Origin: ATM1 sp003577165
Lineage (GTDB): Bacteria > Armatimonadota > Fimbriimonadia > Fimbriimonadales > ATM1
DNA length: 64,000 nucleotides
Reading direction: 5' to 3'
Assembly (NCBI GenBank): GCA_030263715.1
Contig: SZPM01000001.1
Coordinates: 124,001-188,000, forward strand
Below are positions 7,824 to 17,200 of the stretch, one piece after another. Under the pieces are notes generated by a model. That model was given only the letters and a program-made list of their open reading frames with translations, was not told where the DNA came from and did no database searches. Position numbers and translations under genes: made by a program. Position 1 is the stretch's first letter, and each line of letters opens with the position of its first letter.

Positions 7824-9659
7824 ATGGAGAAGGGAGCGACGACGAGGCCGACCTACACGAATCCGGAACTCATCAGCCGGATTCGAGCGCTCTTCCGCCC
7901 GTATCGGCGGGACGTGATCCTGACCATGGTGGCCGTCGTGGTGGGCGTGCTGCTGGGCCTGCTTCCTCCCCTCTGGCTGCAGATCATCATCGACGACGGC
8001 ATCACGAAGGGCAGCCTCCCGGTCGTCAGCCTGTACTCCGCACTCACGATCGTCATCACGCTTGTCGCCGCATTGGTCACTGTCCTTTATGGGTACCTCA
8101 GCGTGGTCGTCGGCCAGAAGATCATGTGCGACCTGCGGCGGAAGCTGTTCGTGCACTTGCAGGCGATGCCCCTGAAGTTCTTCACCTCCACTCGGACTGG
8201 GGACATTCAGACGCGCCTCATCAGCGACGTGCAGGGCGTGCAGACGGTGCTTTGCACGACGCTTGTGGACGTCATCAGCAACTTCGCGATTGTGGTTTCC
8301 TGCATCATCGCCATGATCATCGTGGACTGGCGCCTCACCATCCTGTCGGTGGCGATGATTCCGATGTTCGGCCTGCTCGGAAAGTCCGTCGGAAACTTTG
8401 CGCGCGACGTTCGGACGGGCGTGCAGGAGAAAACGAGCGACCTGAACAGCATGATGCAAGAGACGCTCAGCGTTTCCGGCATCCTCCTGACAAAGACGAC
8501 GGGCCGACTCGACGTGCTCAACGCGAAGTTCGATGAGGACAATCGGCTGCTGGCTACTTGGCAGATTAAGCAGCAGATTCTCACATATCTCTTTTTCGGG
8601 ATGATCCGACTGATCACGTCCCTGGCTCCGGCGCTTGTCTATTGGCTGGCGGGCTACCTGATGTTTCGGGGAGACCCTACTATGACGGCGGGAAAGATCG
8701 TCGCCTTCACCGCGCTTCAGATTCGCCTGTTCTTCCCGATCACGGGGCTGCTGAGTTCGCAGGTGGAACTGATCAGCTCGCTCGCGCTGTTTGATCGCAT
8801 TTTCCAGTACCTCGGCCTACCGCGTGAAATCGAAGACTCGCCCAACGCGGTCCCGCTTCATCGCGAGTCAGTGCAAGGCGAGGTGGAGATGCGTGGGGTT
8901 CACTTCCGATACGATGATGATGGGCCGTGGACGTTGGAGGACATCTCGTTTACGGCAAAGCCCGGACAACTCGTCGCCTTAGTCGGGCCGAGCGGAGCGG
9001 GGAAGACCACCCTCACGTATTTGATACCGCGCCTGTATGATGCAACGAAAGGAAGCGTCTGCATCGACGGCATCGACGTGAAAGATCTCAAGATGGAGAG
9101 CATTCATGAGATCGTCGGCGCAGTGACACAGGAGACGTATCTGCTCCATGCCACCATCGCAGAGAACCTTCGGGTCGCCAAGCCGGAAGCCACGCAGGAC
9201 GAGATGGAGTTGGCTTGCCGCATGGCTGCGATCCACGACCACATCTCCAGTCTCGAACACGGTTACGAGACGGTGGTCGGCGAGCGCGGCTACAAGTTGT
9301 CGGGTGGGGAGAAGCAGAGGATTGCGATCGCACGGGCGATCCTGAAGAACCCGCGTATCCTGATTCTCGACGAGGCGACCTCCTCCTTGGACACCCGCAG
9401 CGAGAGGTTGATCCAGGAGTCGCTCAAGAGGCTGATGCACGGACGGACCACGTTCGCGATCGCTCACCGGCTTTCGACGATTCTCGACGCCGATCAGATC
9501 CTCGTCGTGAAGAGAGGTCGCATAGTGGAGAGGGGCAGGCACGCCGAATTGCTCGCCCTGGACGGAGTCTATGCTCAACTCTATCACGAGCAGTTCGAGA
9601 GCCGGTCGCGCCAACTGAGGGATCTGGAAGAGCAGGCTGCTCCGCAGCCAGGCACCTAA
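7824..9659 (+). CDS. ABC exporter, fused transmembrane and ATPase domains
   Basis: 611-residue half-transporter of the MsbA/LmrA/MdlB type. About six membrane helices occupy residues 25-330, starting with the ILTMVAVVVGVLLGLLP segment. The nucleotide-binding domain follows, with Walker A GPSGAGKTT (388-396), signature LSGGEKQRIAIARAI, Walker B ILILDEATSSLD and the H-loop IAHRLSTI. Such proteins act as dimers and export lipids, drugs or peptides; the substrate cannot be told. The frame is open to 7602, but family alignment and antisense overlap with the erpA-like gene favour the ATG at 7824. TACTGG lies seven bases before it. Confidence 0.9.
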   Translation: MEKGATTRPTYTNPELISRIRALFRPYRRDVILTMVAVVVGVLLGLLPPLWLQIIIDDGITKGSLPVVSLYSALTIVITLVAALVTVLYGYLSVVVGQKIMCDLRRKLFVHLQAMPLKFFTSTRTGDIQTRLISDVQGVQTVLCTTLVDVISNFAIVVSCIIAMIIVDWRLTILSVAMIPMFGLLGKSVGNFARDVRTGVQEKTSDLNSMMQETLSVSGILLTKTTGRLDVLNAKFDEDNRLLATWQIKQQILTYLFFGMIRLITSLAPALVYWLAGYLMFRGDPTMTAGKIVAFTALQIRLFFPITGLLSSQVELISSLALFDRIFQYLGLPREIEDSPNAVPLHRESVQGEVEMRGVHFRYDDDGPWTLEDISFTAKPGQLVALVGPSGAGKTTLTYLIPRLYDATKGSVCIDGIDVKDLKMESIHEIVGAVTQETYLLHATIAENLRVAKPEATQDEMELACRMAAIHDHISSLEHGYETVVGERGYKLSGGEKQRIAIARAILKNPRILILDEATSSLDTRSERLIQESLKRLMHGRTTFAIAHRLSTILDADQILVVKRGRIVERGRHAELLALDGVYAQLYHEQFESRSRQLRDLEEQAAPQPGT

Positions 9660-9660
9660 G

Positions 9661-9695
9661 AAAAAAAATTAAGCGGGCCGGACAAGCCGGCCCGC
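9661..9695 (-). terminator. Rho-independent terminator after the STN-domain gene
   Basis: On the minus strand a perfect 9-bp GC-rich stem (9687-9695 with 9673-9681, five-base loop) is followed by TT and then AATTTTTTTT. It closes the anti-sigma/STN operon. The plus-strand exporter that ends at 9659 runs into the same element but gets no U-tract. Confidence 0.85.
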
Positions 9696-9718
9696 GGCTG
9701 CGCACGTGGGGGTCGGAT

Positions 9719-10504
9719 TTAAGTCGTGATGTTCTTCACGTAGTTCCCGCAGGAGGGACAGTACTTCCAGCCTTTCTGGAGTTCGGTGGAGCACTGTGGG
9801 CAAGCGATCTTCACGTCCTGCTTCGTATCCACCGATTGCGGAGGAGCCTCCACGGGCAGGGCTGGATCGCTGACGAGGATCGTCCCACGATCGGTGAACG
9901 TGTACATCAACTTCGCGGTCTGGGTGATCGAGTTCAACGCGAAGCGCAGCGACGTCTCAATCATGTAAGCGTTGACTTTCAGCGACTTCACTCGCTTGTC
10001 CACCTCGATCGGGACGCCGGTCTGTTTCGTGAATTCCCGGAAAACGTCGCGGATGTCTGCCATCTCCAGTCGCGTGTTGATCGTCTTGTTTAGCACGCTC
10101 GGATCGAGCGTCTTGGGCGCAGCGTTCTGTGGCGGGGCAGAGGTCTGTCCGGAGACGGTCTTAGTCTCCTGCGTCTTCAGCGGCTGCTTCTCCGGCTTAT
10201 GGAAGACGTACACGTCGTTCTCGATGCGATACGCCATCCCGGCGTTCTTGCAGATGAATCCGAGAGCCGTTTCGAACGGGACGTTGGAGAGGTTCAGCGT
10301 GAGCGAGAAGTAGAGACCTGTCTCGACGATGAAGTTCTTGTTCGCCTGCGAGAACATTTGGAACAAGACCTTGCGCACGTCGTCACCGTTGGACGTTACG
10401 GTCACCTTCAGTTCGCTGTCTACGCTGACGCCGGATTCCGACGCTTGACCGAGCGCCGTGAGAGCCAGACAAAGGCCGGCGCAGATGATTGCGATTTTCT
10501 TCAT
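9719..10504 (-). CDS. Exported protein with two STN-like (secretin/TonB N-terminal) domains and a C-terminal zinc ribbon
   Basis: 261 residues. An MKK start and a hydrophobic run to about residue 20 form a signal peptide. Two repeats of the short secretin/TonB N-terminal fold follow: about residues 40-108 (VRKVLFQMFSQAN, then LTLNLSNVPFETAL) and about 145-215 (IRDVFREFTKQTGVPIEVD, then FALNSITQTAKL). They are joined by a Pro/Thr-rich linker. The protein ends with a CPQC...CPSC zinc ribbon (C235, C238, C249, C252), unexpected in an exported protein. The ATG overlaps the stop of the anti-sigma gene (ATGA), so the two are co-translated. The function is not known. STN domains occur in secretins and in TonB transducers that talk to anti-sigma factors. 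Confidence 0.8.
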   Translation of the reverse strand: MKKIAIICAGLCLALTALGQASESGVSVDSELKVTVTSNGDDVRKVLFQMFSQANKNFIVETGLYFSLTLNLSNVPFETALGFICKNAGMAYRIENDVYVFHKPEKQPLKTQETKTVSGQTSAPPQNAAPKTLDPSVLNKTINTRLEMADIRDVFREFTKQTGVPIEVDKRVKSLKVNAYMIETSLRFALNSITQTAKLMYTFTDRGTILVSDPALPVEAPPQSVDTKQDVKIACPQCSTELQKGWKYCPSCGNYVKNITT

Positions 10505-11271
10505 GATTGATCTCCTCGTGGCAGGATTGTTTCTCCAATTCTCTTTCCGTTCTCATCGAAGACTTCGACGCGATTGGGCTGAGGATCGCGAGTCTTCGGT
10601 GGCGATGTCGGTTTGGCGGCGCTCTTCGCCGTCTTCTTCGGGTTCGTCACGGTCCTGTTGGACTTCTTCTTTGCAGGGGGGGGATTCTTGACGGGCGCCG
10701 GGGGGGTGGAAACAGCGACCTTCGTGTCGTTTTCGCCCTCGGATGTCTTCTTTTCGATGGGCGGAGCCTCGTTGGTTGGTGGCGTCGCCTGCGAGTCGAG
10801 TGCCGTGGCAGGCGCAGACGCCTCGGTGGTCTCTTCCTTCAGGGGCTCTGTGCCGCTACCCGGGTCCTTTTCTGGATTCGATCCCTTCGCGTCCGTCGGG
10901 GTGGCTTCCTGACGGGCCGGGAGCGTGAACTTGTCGCCGAAGACGTCGGAACCGGGCCTGACGTACCAACTGACGCCGATCAGGCCGAGGGCCAGGCAGG
11001 CGCTGAGGACGAGGGGTTTCGTCTGGATTCCCTTCCAGAGGGTTTGGGCGCTCTCTTTCTTCTGGGAGGCGTGTGCTGGATGGGCCTTCTCTTCGACGGC
11101 GGCCAGGACTGCCTGCAGGGCCTTCTTCCGGTCTCCGACCAGTTCGGAGCAGTAGCTGCAAGCCTTGACGTGAGCCTCGAAGGTGGCTGCTTGCACTCCT
11201 TCCAGGCGTCCCGTCAGGTAGGGCAGCAGGCTCTTGCGGGCCTCCGGGCAATCCAAGTTGATCTCTGCCAT
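10501..11271 (-). CDS. Anti-sigma factor-like membrane protein with a zf-HC2 zinc finger
   Basis: 256 residues. The N-terminus has the zinc-binding anti-sigma signature H34-x3-C38-x2-C41 preceded by C8 (putative zf-HC2 domain). A single membrane helix lies at about residues 86-104. A long, low-complexity extracytoplasmic tail rich in Pro, Lys, Thr and Glu follows, ending in a short ordered piece (VEVFDENGKRIGETI). Such proteins normally hold an ECF sigma factor at the membrane. No sigma factor gene is adjacent, which is unusual. A TTG at 11280 gives three more residues; the ATG at 11271 is preferred. The downstream partner is the STN-domain protein. Confidence 0.8.
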   Translation of the reverse strand: MAEINLDCPEARKSLLPYLTGRLEGVQAATFEAHVKACSYCSELVGDRKKALQAVLAAVEEKAHPAHASQKKESAQTLWKGIQTKPLVLSACLALGLIGVSWYVRPGSDVFGDKFTLPARQEATPTDAKGSNPEKDPGSGTEPLKEETTEASAPATALDSQATPPTNEAPPIEKKTSEGENDTKVAVSTPPAPVKNPPPAKKKSNRTVTNPKKTAKSAAKPTSPPKTRDPQPNRVEVFDENGKRIGETILPRGDQS

Positions 11272-11298
11272 CTCTGCCAACTCGCTTTAGGTTTGGTG

Positions 11299-11314
11299 GC
11301 CGTTTGAATACGGC
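11299..11314. promoter_or_regulatory. Inverted repeat in the divergent gap before the anti-sigma gene
   Basis: GCCGT-TTGAAT-ACGGC forms a short perfect inverted repeat 28 bases upstream of the anti-sigma ATG, in the 118-base gap shared with the divergent membrane-protein gene. It could be an operator or a weak hairpin. This is only a sequence observation. Confidence 0.25.
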
Positions 11315-11389
11315 TCCCAATCGCATTGTCGGCGGACGGCTGGTGAACATTAGGGGGATTTCGGGTATTTGAAAAGGGAGGCAAGGCGG

Positions 11390-11833
11390 ATGCACGGCGA
11401 TGTCAGGCTCTTTCGGCGTCGTTGGTGGGGGAGTTATGTGCTGATCCCGGCACTGGCGTTTTCATCTGCTCTGGGTCTCGTGATCGGCCCTGAAGCGTTC
11501 GCGGCCTCGGAACCTGCGAAGGGAGCCGCGTGGCTGCTGTTCAGCGTCTGGTGCGGAAGTCTGGCTTTGTACATTTACGCGCCATACACGTTCTGGTTCG
11601 GGCTAAAGGTGTGCGCGTGCTTCCTGATCGTCCTCGTCCCGATCGTCGCAGGCCTCGAGCTACGCGCGTTCGCACTAAACCTTCCCGGGAACAGCGGTAG
11701 GCGGACGCTCGCCGCCATCGCCGGACTGATCACGATCGTGCCTATCGCAATCACCGTTCTTCTGGCTCGACGGCCGAAGGTGTGCCCCTATGACTGGAAT
11801 GGGAATCTCATTGAGAACCAGGGCGACGATTAG
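11390..11833 (+). CDS. Small integral membrane protein of unknown function
   Basis: 147 residues with a basic N-terminus (VRLFRRRWW) and four hydrophobic segments at about 18-38, 50-70, 75-96 and 107-128, then a short polar tail. AAGGGAGG eight bases before the ATG is a strong Shine-Dalgarno and decides this start over an upstream in-frame TTG at 11369. I do not recognise the family. It is divergent from the anti-sigma operon and ends 11 bases from the convergent uvrC. Confidence 0.7.
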   Translation: MHGDVRLFRRRWWGSYVLIPALAFSSALGLVIGPEAFAASEPAKGAAWLLFSVWCGSLALYIYAPYTFWFGLKVCACFLIVLVPIVAGLELRAFALNLPGNSGRRTLAAIAGLITIVPIAITVLLARRPKVCPYDWNGNLIENQGDD

Positions 11834-11844
11834 AACGGGTCTGT

Positions 11845-13671
11845 TCACTCGAGCGCTTCTTTGACGCGCGCTGCGAGCGCCTTCGTCATCGTTGGCACGG
11901 CGGCCAGGTCTTCGATCGTCGCGCGGCGAATGCCTTCGACCGATCCGAACGACCGAAGGAGGAGCCTGCGGCGGCGCGGCCCCACCCCCGGAATCTCTTC
12001 AAGCGGCGATCCGAACATCCGCTTGTCACGCAGTTTGCGATGGTAGGAGATCGCGAACCGGTGCGCCTCATCGCGAAGCCGCCGCAAGAGAACCAGCCCT
12101 GGCGAGTTCATCGGCAGAGCGATCGGCTCGGACCGATTCGGGAGGTACAGCAACTCCTCCTTCTTCGCGAGCCCGACCGCGGGCACGCGCAAACCGATTT
12201 CGTCCATCGCCTTGAGAGCCGCGTTGAGTTGTCCCTTTCCTCCGTCTATCACGATCAAGTCGGGGAGCTTTGAGAACTTGGGATTCCCCTCCTGGTAGTT
12301 TCGCAGCCTTCGGAGGACCGTTTCCCGCATCATCGCGAAGTCGTCGGGAGCCTCCGGGGTGTACCGGATCTTAAATCGCCTGTACTCATCCTTGGCGGGC
12401 TGGCCCGATTCGACGACGACCATCGAGGAAACGGGCGCGGTCCCTTGGATGTTTGATATGTCGAAACATTCGATCCGTACCGGCGGCTGCTCGAGTTCGA
12501 GCGCTTCTTGAAGAGCCTGACCCGCGGATGCGGCCCAAGCTTCGATGTCTTCTTCCTGTTTTGCAAACTGCATGAGCGCCATCTCTGCGTTCGTCGCAGC
12601 CATCTCGACCAGGGCGAGTTTCTCGCCCCCCGCTGGCACCGTCACAGTGACCGTGCTACCGCGTTTCTGCTTCAGCCAACTTTGGACGATGTCGCGCTCT
12701 GCGATCTCCACCGGAAGCAGCACTTCGCGAGGGATTTCCGGCGCGTCGGTGTAGTACCGCTTCACGAACTCCTGAATCGCTTCGCTTGCATTCGTGTCGG
12801 AGGCGCCGTCCAGGTAGAAGTGGCGCTGTCCGATCAGTTTGCCGCCGCGTACGTAGAACATCTGCACCGCTGCGCCCCGATCGTCCTTCACGATGGCGAT
12901 GACGTCTTGGTTCTTGTCGTCGGTGGCGACCACCTTCTGCCTTTCGAGAACGGACTCTAGGTTGGCCATCGTGTCGCGCAGGCTCGCGGCGCGCTCGAAG
13001 TCGAGGCGCTCGGACGCGCGGTCCATTTGCTCCGCCAAGTTCTTCATCAAAGCTTGAGACCTGCCTTCGAGGAAGAGCATCACATGTCGGATCTCGGATG
13101 CATGCTCTTCGCGACTTGCGAGGCCCGCGCAGGGGGCGAGGCAGCGGCCCATGTGATAATAGAGACAGGGCTTCTGTACCGCTTCACCGCTCCAACTCTT
13201 GCCGCACGGAATCAACTTGAAAACTTTGTGCAGAAGTTGCAGTGTGTCGCGCACGGCGAATGCGCTCGTGTAGGGGCCAAAGTAACGCGATCCGTCTTTA
13301 CGGATCTTCCGAGTGAAGAGAACCCTCGGGAACTTCTCCTTTGTGACGACAATGTACGGATAACTCTTGTCGTCGCGGAGTCGGACGTTGTAGGGCGGCC
13401 GATGCTCCTTGATCAGATTGCACTCGAGGACGAGCGCCTCGAGTTCGCTGTCCAACGCAAACCACTCGATGTCTCGGACGCGCGCGACCATGCGCGCGAT
13501 GCGAATCGAATGCTGCGCTGACTTGTGAAAGTAGGATCGGACGCGATTGCGAAGGCTGATGGCCTTGCCAACGTAGAGCAACCGTCCGTCCGCATCCTTG
13601 AACAGATAGCAGCCGGGCGCATCCGGCAGGGCCTTGAGTCTTGCCGCGACCGCTTCCCGTGCGGAAGTCAC
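11845..13671 (-). CDS. uvrC: Excinuclease ABC subunit C
   Basis: Dual-incision nuclease of nucleotide excision repair; it acts on UvrB-DNA complexes and cuts on both sides of a lesion. The 608 residues show an N-terminal GIY-YIG domain (GCYLFKDADGRLLYVGKA), a UVR region around residue 200, the central ECFDISNIQG element, the RNase H-like domain with LIVIDGGKGQL, and a C-terminal helix-hairpin-helix (IPGVGPRRRRLLL). All expected parts are present. The GTG start lies six bases after TAGAAT with no Shine-Dalgarno. Confidence 0.97.
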   Translation of the reverse strand: MTSAREAVAARLKALPDAPGCYLFKDADGRLLYVGKAISLRNRVRSYFHKSAQHSIRIARMVARVRDIEWFALDSELEALVLECNLIKEHRPPYNVRLRDDKSYPYIVVTKEKFPRVLFTRKIRKDGSRYFGPYTSAFAVRDTLQLLHKVFKLIPCGKSWSGEAVQKPCLYYHMGRCLAPCAGLASREEHASEIRHVMLFLEGRSQALMKNLAEQMDRASERLDFERAASLRDTMANLESVLERQKVVATDDKNQDVIAIVKDDRGAAVQMFYVRGGKLIGQRHFYLDGASDTNASEAIQEFVKRYYTDAPEIPREVLLPVEIAERDIVQSWLKQKRGSTVTVTVPAGGEKLALVEMAATNAEMALMQFAKQEEDIEAWAASAGQALQEALELEQPPVRIECFDISNIQGTAPVSSMVVVESGQPAKDEYRRFKIRYTPEAPDDFAMMRETVLRRLRNYQEGNPKFSKLPDLIVIDGGKGQLNAALKAMDEIGLRVPAVGLAKKEELLYLPNRSEPIALPMNSPGLVLLRRLRDEAHRFAISYHRKLRDKRMFGSPLEEIPGVGPRRRRLLLRSFGSVEGIRRATIEDLAAVPTMTKALAARVKEALE

Positions 13672-13677
13672 TAAGAC

Positions 13678-13683
13678 ATTCTA
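13678..13683 (-). promoter_or_regulatory. -10 hexamer TAGAAT, leaderless start of uvrC
   Basis: TAGAAT, then GTCTTA, then GTG on the minus strand. The spacing of six matches thrC, asd and the aldehyde dehydrogenase gene. Confidence 0.6.
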
Positions 13684-13709
13684 ACGTTGAAGGAGAACGG
13701 CATGCGTCG

Positions 13710-14111
13710 CTATGGACCCGTCGCCTCGACGAAGCCCGTGCAGTCGCAGAACCCAGCCTTACCCGTACACCGGATCGGCGTGTGGAGGTCTTCGGGGTGG
13801 CCGCACACGCACCTGCGATTCGAGCGGCCTCGCCAGTCATGATGCGGATCGGCCGCAACCTCGTGGGCTTCGGTCACCTTTTCGTGCGCCGCTTCGGGGC
13901 CGACGAGGATGACTGCGCAGCGAAGTGGGATGTCGTCTTTCTGGTCAGGCGGTGCGTCTTCGAATACCCAGTCCACCTCTTCGACCACCCAGCGGTGAGT
14001 CGCGCCGTCGTGGAGTTCCACTACGTCGCCGACCCGCGGGAGCTCCCCTTCCCAGCGGCTCTCGTGGAGCAGTTCCTCTCCCGTTTCTTTGCTCATGAAG
14101 CGAAGCCTCAT
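13710..14111 (-). CDS. Uncharacterised protein with a C-terminal Cys/His metal-binding motif
   Basis: 133 residues. The N-terminal half is a small beta-rich region (RVGDVVELHDGATHRWVVEEVDW). The C-terminus has C101-x-C103-G-H105-x4-H110-x4-C115, then C122-x-C124, a likely zinc site. I know this CxCGH...H...CxC pattern only from uncharacterised bacterial proteins. GGAGG eight bases before the ATG fixes the start; the open frame runs on to 14168. Upstream are a hairpin (14133-14149) and a TAAGAT at 14155-14160 that could be its promoter. It precedes uvrC on the same strand by 38 bases, but uvrC has its own -10. Confidence 0.72.
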   Translation of the reverse strand: MRLRFMSKETGEELLHESRWEGELPRVGDVVELHDGATHRWVVEEVDWVFEDAPPDQKDDIPLRCAVILVGPEAAHEKVTEAHEVAADPHHDWRGRSNRRCVCGHPEDLHTPIRCTGKAGFCDCTGFVEATGP

Positions 14112-14170
14112 CTGCCTGTCCTCCAGTGTGTCCGCCGCTCGACGCGGCGCGTACATCTTAGACGCCAAAG

Positions 14171-14211
14171 GCGGGCGCCGTGGGCGCCCGGAGCCTGAAT
14201 ATGCCTTTTTT
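14171..14211. other. Strong GC hairpin followed by a T-tract in a divergent gap
   Basis: CGGGCGCC-GTG-GGCGCCCG (14172-14190) is an 8-bp perfect stem, extended outward by AGGC/GCCT with a three-base bulge. Sixteen bases later TTTTTT (14206-14211) follows on the plus strand. No plus-strand gene upstream needs termination here. It could be a terminator of an unseen transcript or a leader structure of the 14291 gene. Confidence 0.4.
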
Positions 14212-14290
14212 CACCTGACGAGCCCGGGTATTCCCCCCCGAACGTAGTTGCACTCTTGACGCGTCCCTAAGTCGAGAGGGGAGGAAATCA

Positions 14291-17200
14291 ATGATTCTCT
14301 TAGCATGCGCAGCCCTGTTTGCTGCCGCCCATCCGACCGACTTTCGGAACGCCCTGGCCACGCAGATCGCTGAGCGCGATTACTACCGGATCGACGGCAG
14401 AGCGTCCAGCTACACGCCCGGAGCGCAGACCGAACCCGCCATGACGGGCCTAAACGACGGGTTCGCCCTCGTCTGGGAGAGCCGGAGGCAGGCCGAGGGA
14501 CGCCCTGCGGCGATCCTCCGGACCTTCTCTCGGCACGGCGCGCCGCTGGCGTCCGAGGATCCGATCTCCTCTCATCCGGGCTTCGGCAGCCAGCGACCGG
14601 CGGTGACCCTCCTCAAGGGTGATGTGGTTGTTGGATACGAGTCCATGCTCCGCGACGGTAGCGGCAACGGGGTCTTCATCGAGAACGGCCTTGTCGGCGG
14701 TGCCACCCGCGGCGAGCAGTCCGACTTGGTGTTGGCGGCCGAGGGCCAGCGCGGACTGGCTGCGTGGACCACCCAGGTGTCTCGATTCGAGCGGCGGATC
14801 GCCGTTCGCCCGCTCGATGCGCGTGGAGCACCGCACGGCGAAGTCCGCGTGCTTCCGGCAGACCAGGGCGAGTCCTGTGTTGTCCCTTCGATCGCGCCTC
14901 TACGAGACGGGTTCTTGCTCGCCTATCAGAAGTTTGCAGCGAACGGTTCTCCGGCCGGGATCTGGGTGCGCCGATTGACCGTTGCGGGGACTCCGGTTGG
15001 CGAGCCTGTGAAGTTGTCTGCGACAGGAGTCGAGCCGACAGTCTCTCGTCTTTCGAAGGGCGTCGCCGTCGCTTGGTCGGAACCCTCATCATCAGGGAAC
15101 TTCAGAGGCGCGTTCGCCCTCCTCGACGAGAAAGAGCGCGCAGGTGGCCGCGCAGTGCGCACACCGCGACAGAACGGGTCGCAAACCGCCGCAAGCGTTG
15201 CCGAATTCGGTCGGGATGCGATCGTCGTCGCGTGGAACCTGCGCGCGGACGATAGGAGATCCATCTACTTCTCCGTCTACGATAGGGGCGGCAGGCAGAG
15301 AACAGAACCGATTCTCGCCACGTCAAGCAACGACGCGGTGATGGCGGAAGGCACAGGTCGTCAGAGGATCGCCGATCTCGGGAACGGAGCATTTGCGATC
15401 GCGTGGTCCGGGAACGCGGATCTTGGCGACGACAACTCCGCGAACTTCACGATTTGGACTCCCGCGTCGGAGATGACGACGAGGGAGATGGCGACGCTCC
15501 GGTCTTACGAGCACGCGGATCCGGGAAGACCTCACACGATCTCAGCAACGGAAGATGTGAAGTTCGTCACGGAGGCGGCTGTGCCTCACGACCCGCCCAC
15601 TTTCGATCCAAGACTTCGGGAAGATCCGTGGGGCCCGATCCTGCCGACAGGAGATGAAACGGGATTTATCGGAATTCCAAGCACGGGGTGGACGCCGCCC
15701 GACCCGCATCTCGCGTGCGGGCCTAACCAACTCGTCGCGATGACGAACGGAGCCATCGCGTTCTTCGATAAGGACGGCACGAAGACATTCCAGGATGAGA
15801 TCGAGAACACATTTGGTTTCTGGGGGGCCCTGGGGCCGGGAAATTTCGTGTTCGATCCCGAGGTCATTTACGATCCGCATAGCGGGAGGTTTTTCGCTAT
15901 GGCATGCGAGAGGACGAACGGCTCGTTCTTCCTGCTCGCAGTTTCCGACGACTCGAATCCGAACGGCAACTGGCACAAGTACCGCCTAAACGTCTCCGGG
16001 CTTGCCGGCAACGACATCGACTCTCCGAATATCTCAGCAGATGCGAACAACATCTACTTGACGGCCGACTTCTTCACTGGCGGACAGAAGTATCTTGTAT
16101 ACATCCTTCGAAAGAGCGAACTTCTGGTAGGAGCTGCGCCGGTGACGCGCAGTTTTCTTCAGACGGGCACTCAGAGTTATGGACTTCCGGTGATGTACGA
16201 CGCCGCAGCGCCGGCGCAGTACATGATCGAGCACTTTGAGGCGTCGAATAACACAAGCGTCCGGCTGTGGGCGATTCTCGATCCGATGGGCGCTCCTTCT
16301 CTCACCTCTTTCAGTCTGACCGTGCCGGCCTACGGCCCGCCGGAAGACCCTCCATCGCAGGGAACGACGGCTCGACCGGAGACGTTCGACAGCCGGTTTT
16401 GGAGTTGCGTGTACCGCAACGGCTCCCTTTGGGCGACTCACCACGTGAATTCGTCGCGCGTACGCGCGCGCTGGTACGAGATCGCCATGAGGGGCTGGCC
16501 GAACTCGGGTCAAACGCCCCTGCTCGTGCAGAGCGGGGAAGTGGATCCGGGCGGAACGGTGCGCACGTTTTTCTCGAGCATCTCCGTCGACGCGGTCGGC
16601 AATGCCGCCGTAGTCTGCGCACGCTCTTCGCCGTCGGAATTCATCTCGATGTTCCGTGCGGTCAGGAGGGTGTCGGATGCGCTCGGGACCATGCCCCATA
16701 CAGCGATCATCAAACAGAACACTGATGCCTACTCAGGCACGCGCTGGGGCGACTACAGCGGTTGCGTTGTGGATCCCGCGGACGATCGAACCTTCTGGGG
16801 ACACCATGAGTGGTCACAAGCGGGAGCATGGCGGACGTGGATCGCTCCCTTCGTCGGCCCCCCCACCCTGGATGAAGAACCGATCACGCAGATCATCCCG
16901 ATGCTCGCGGGATCCATTGTCGGAGGCTTGCCTGAGATCGCAGCGAGCGACGACGGTTTCCTCGTCGTCAACCCTGCACCTGTCGTTCCGGACCCGAACT
17001 TCGCGAGTCGAGTGGATTACGTTACGACGGTGCCTTTCCTGAACCTGTTGACGCTTGGTTTTCGTGTGGAGGGCAGAGTGGATTCGGGAGTTGGTGAGTA
17101 CCGCGTGCTGTTGCTCAACCGGACGACCGGCCTGTACGACCTAATGGCCACATCCTCTGCAGGATTTGGCAGCGACGTGATTCTGACTTCGGGAGGGGTT

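Noticed and set aside
10507..11307. Plus-strand open frame of 266 codons
   Set aside because: Antisense to the anti-sigma gene, whose low-complexity tail keeps the opposite frame open.
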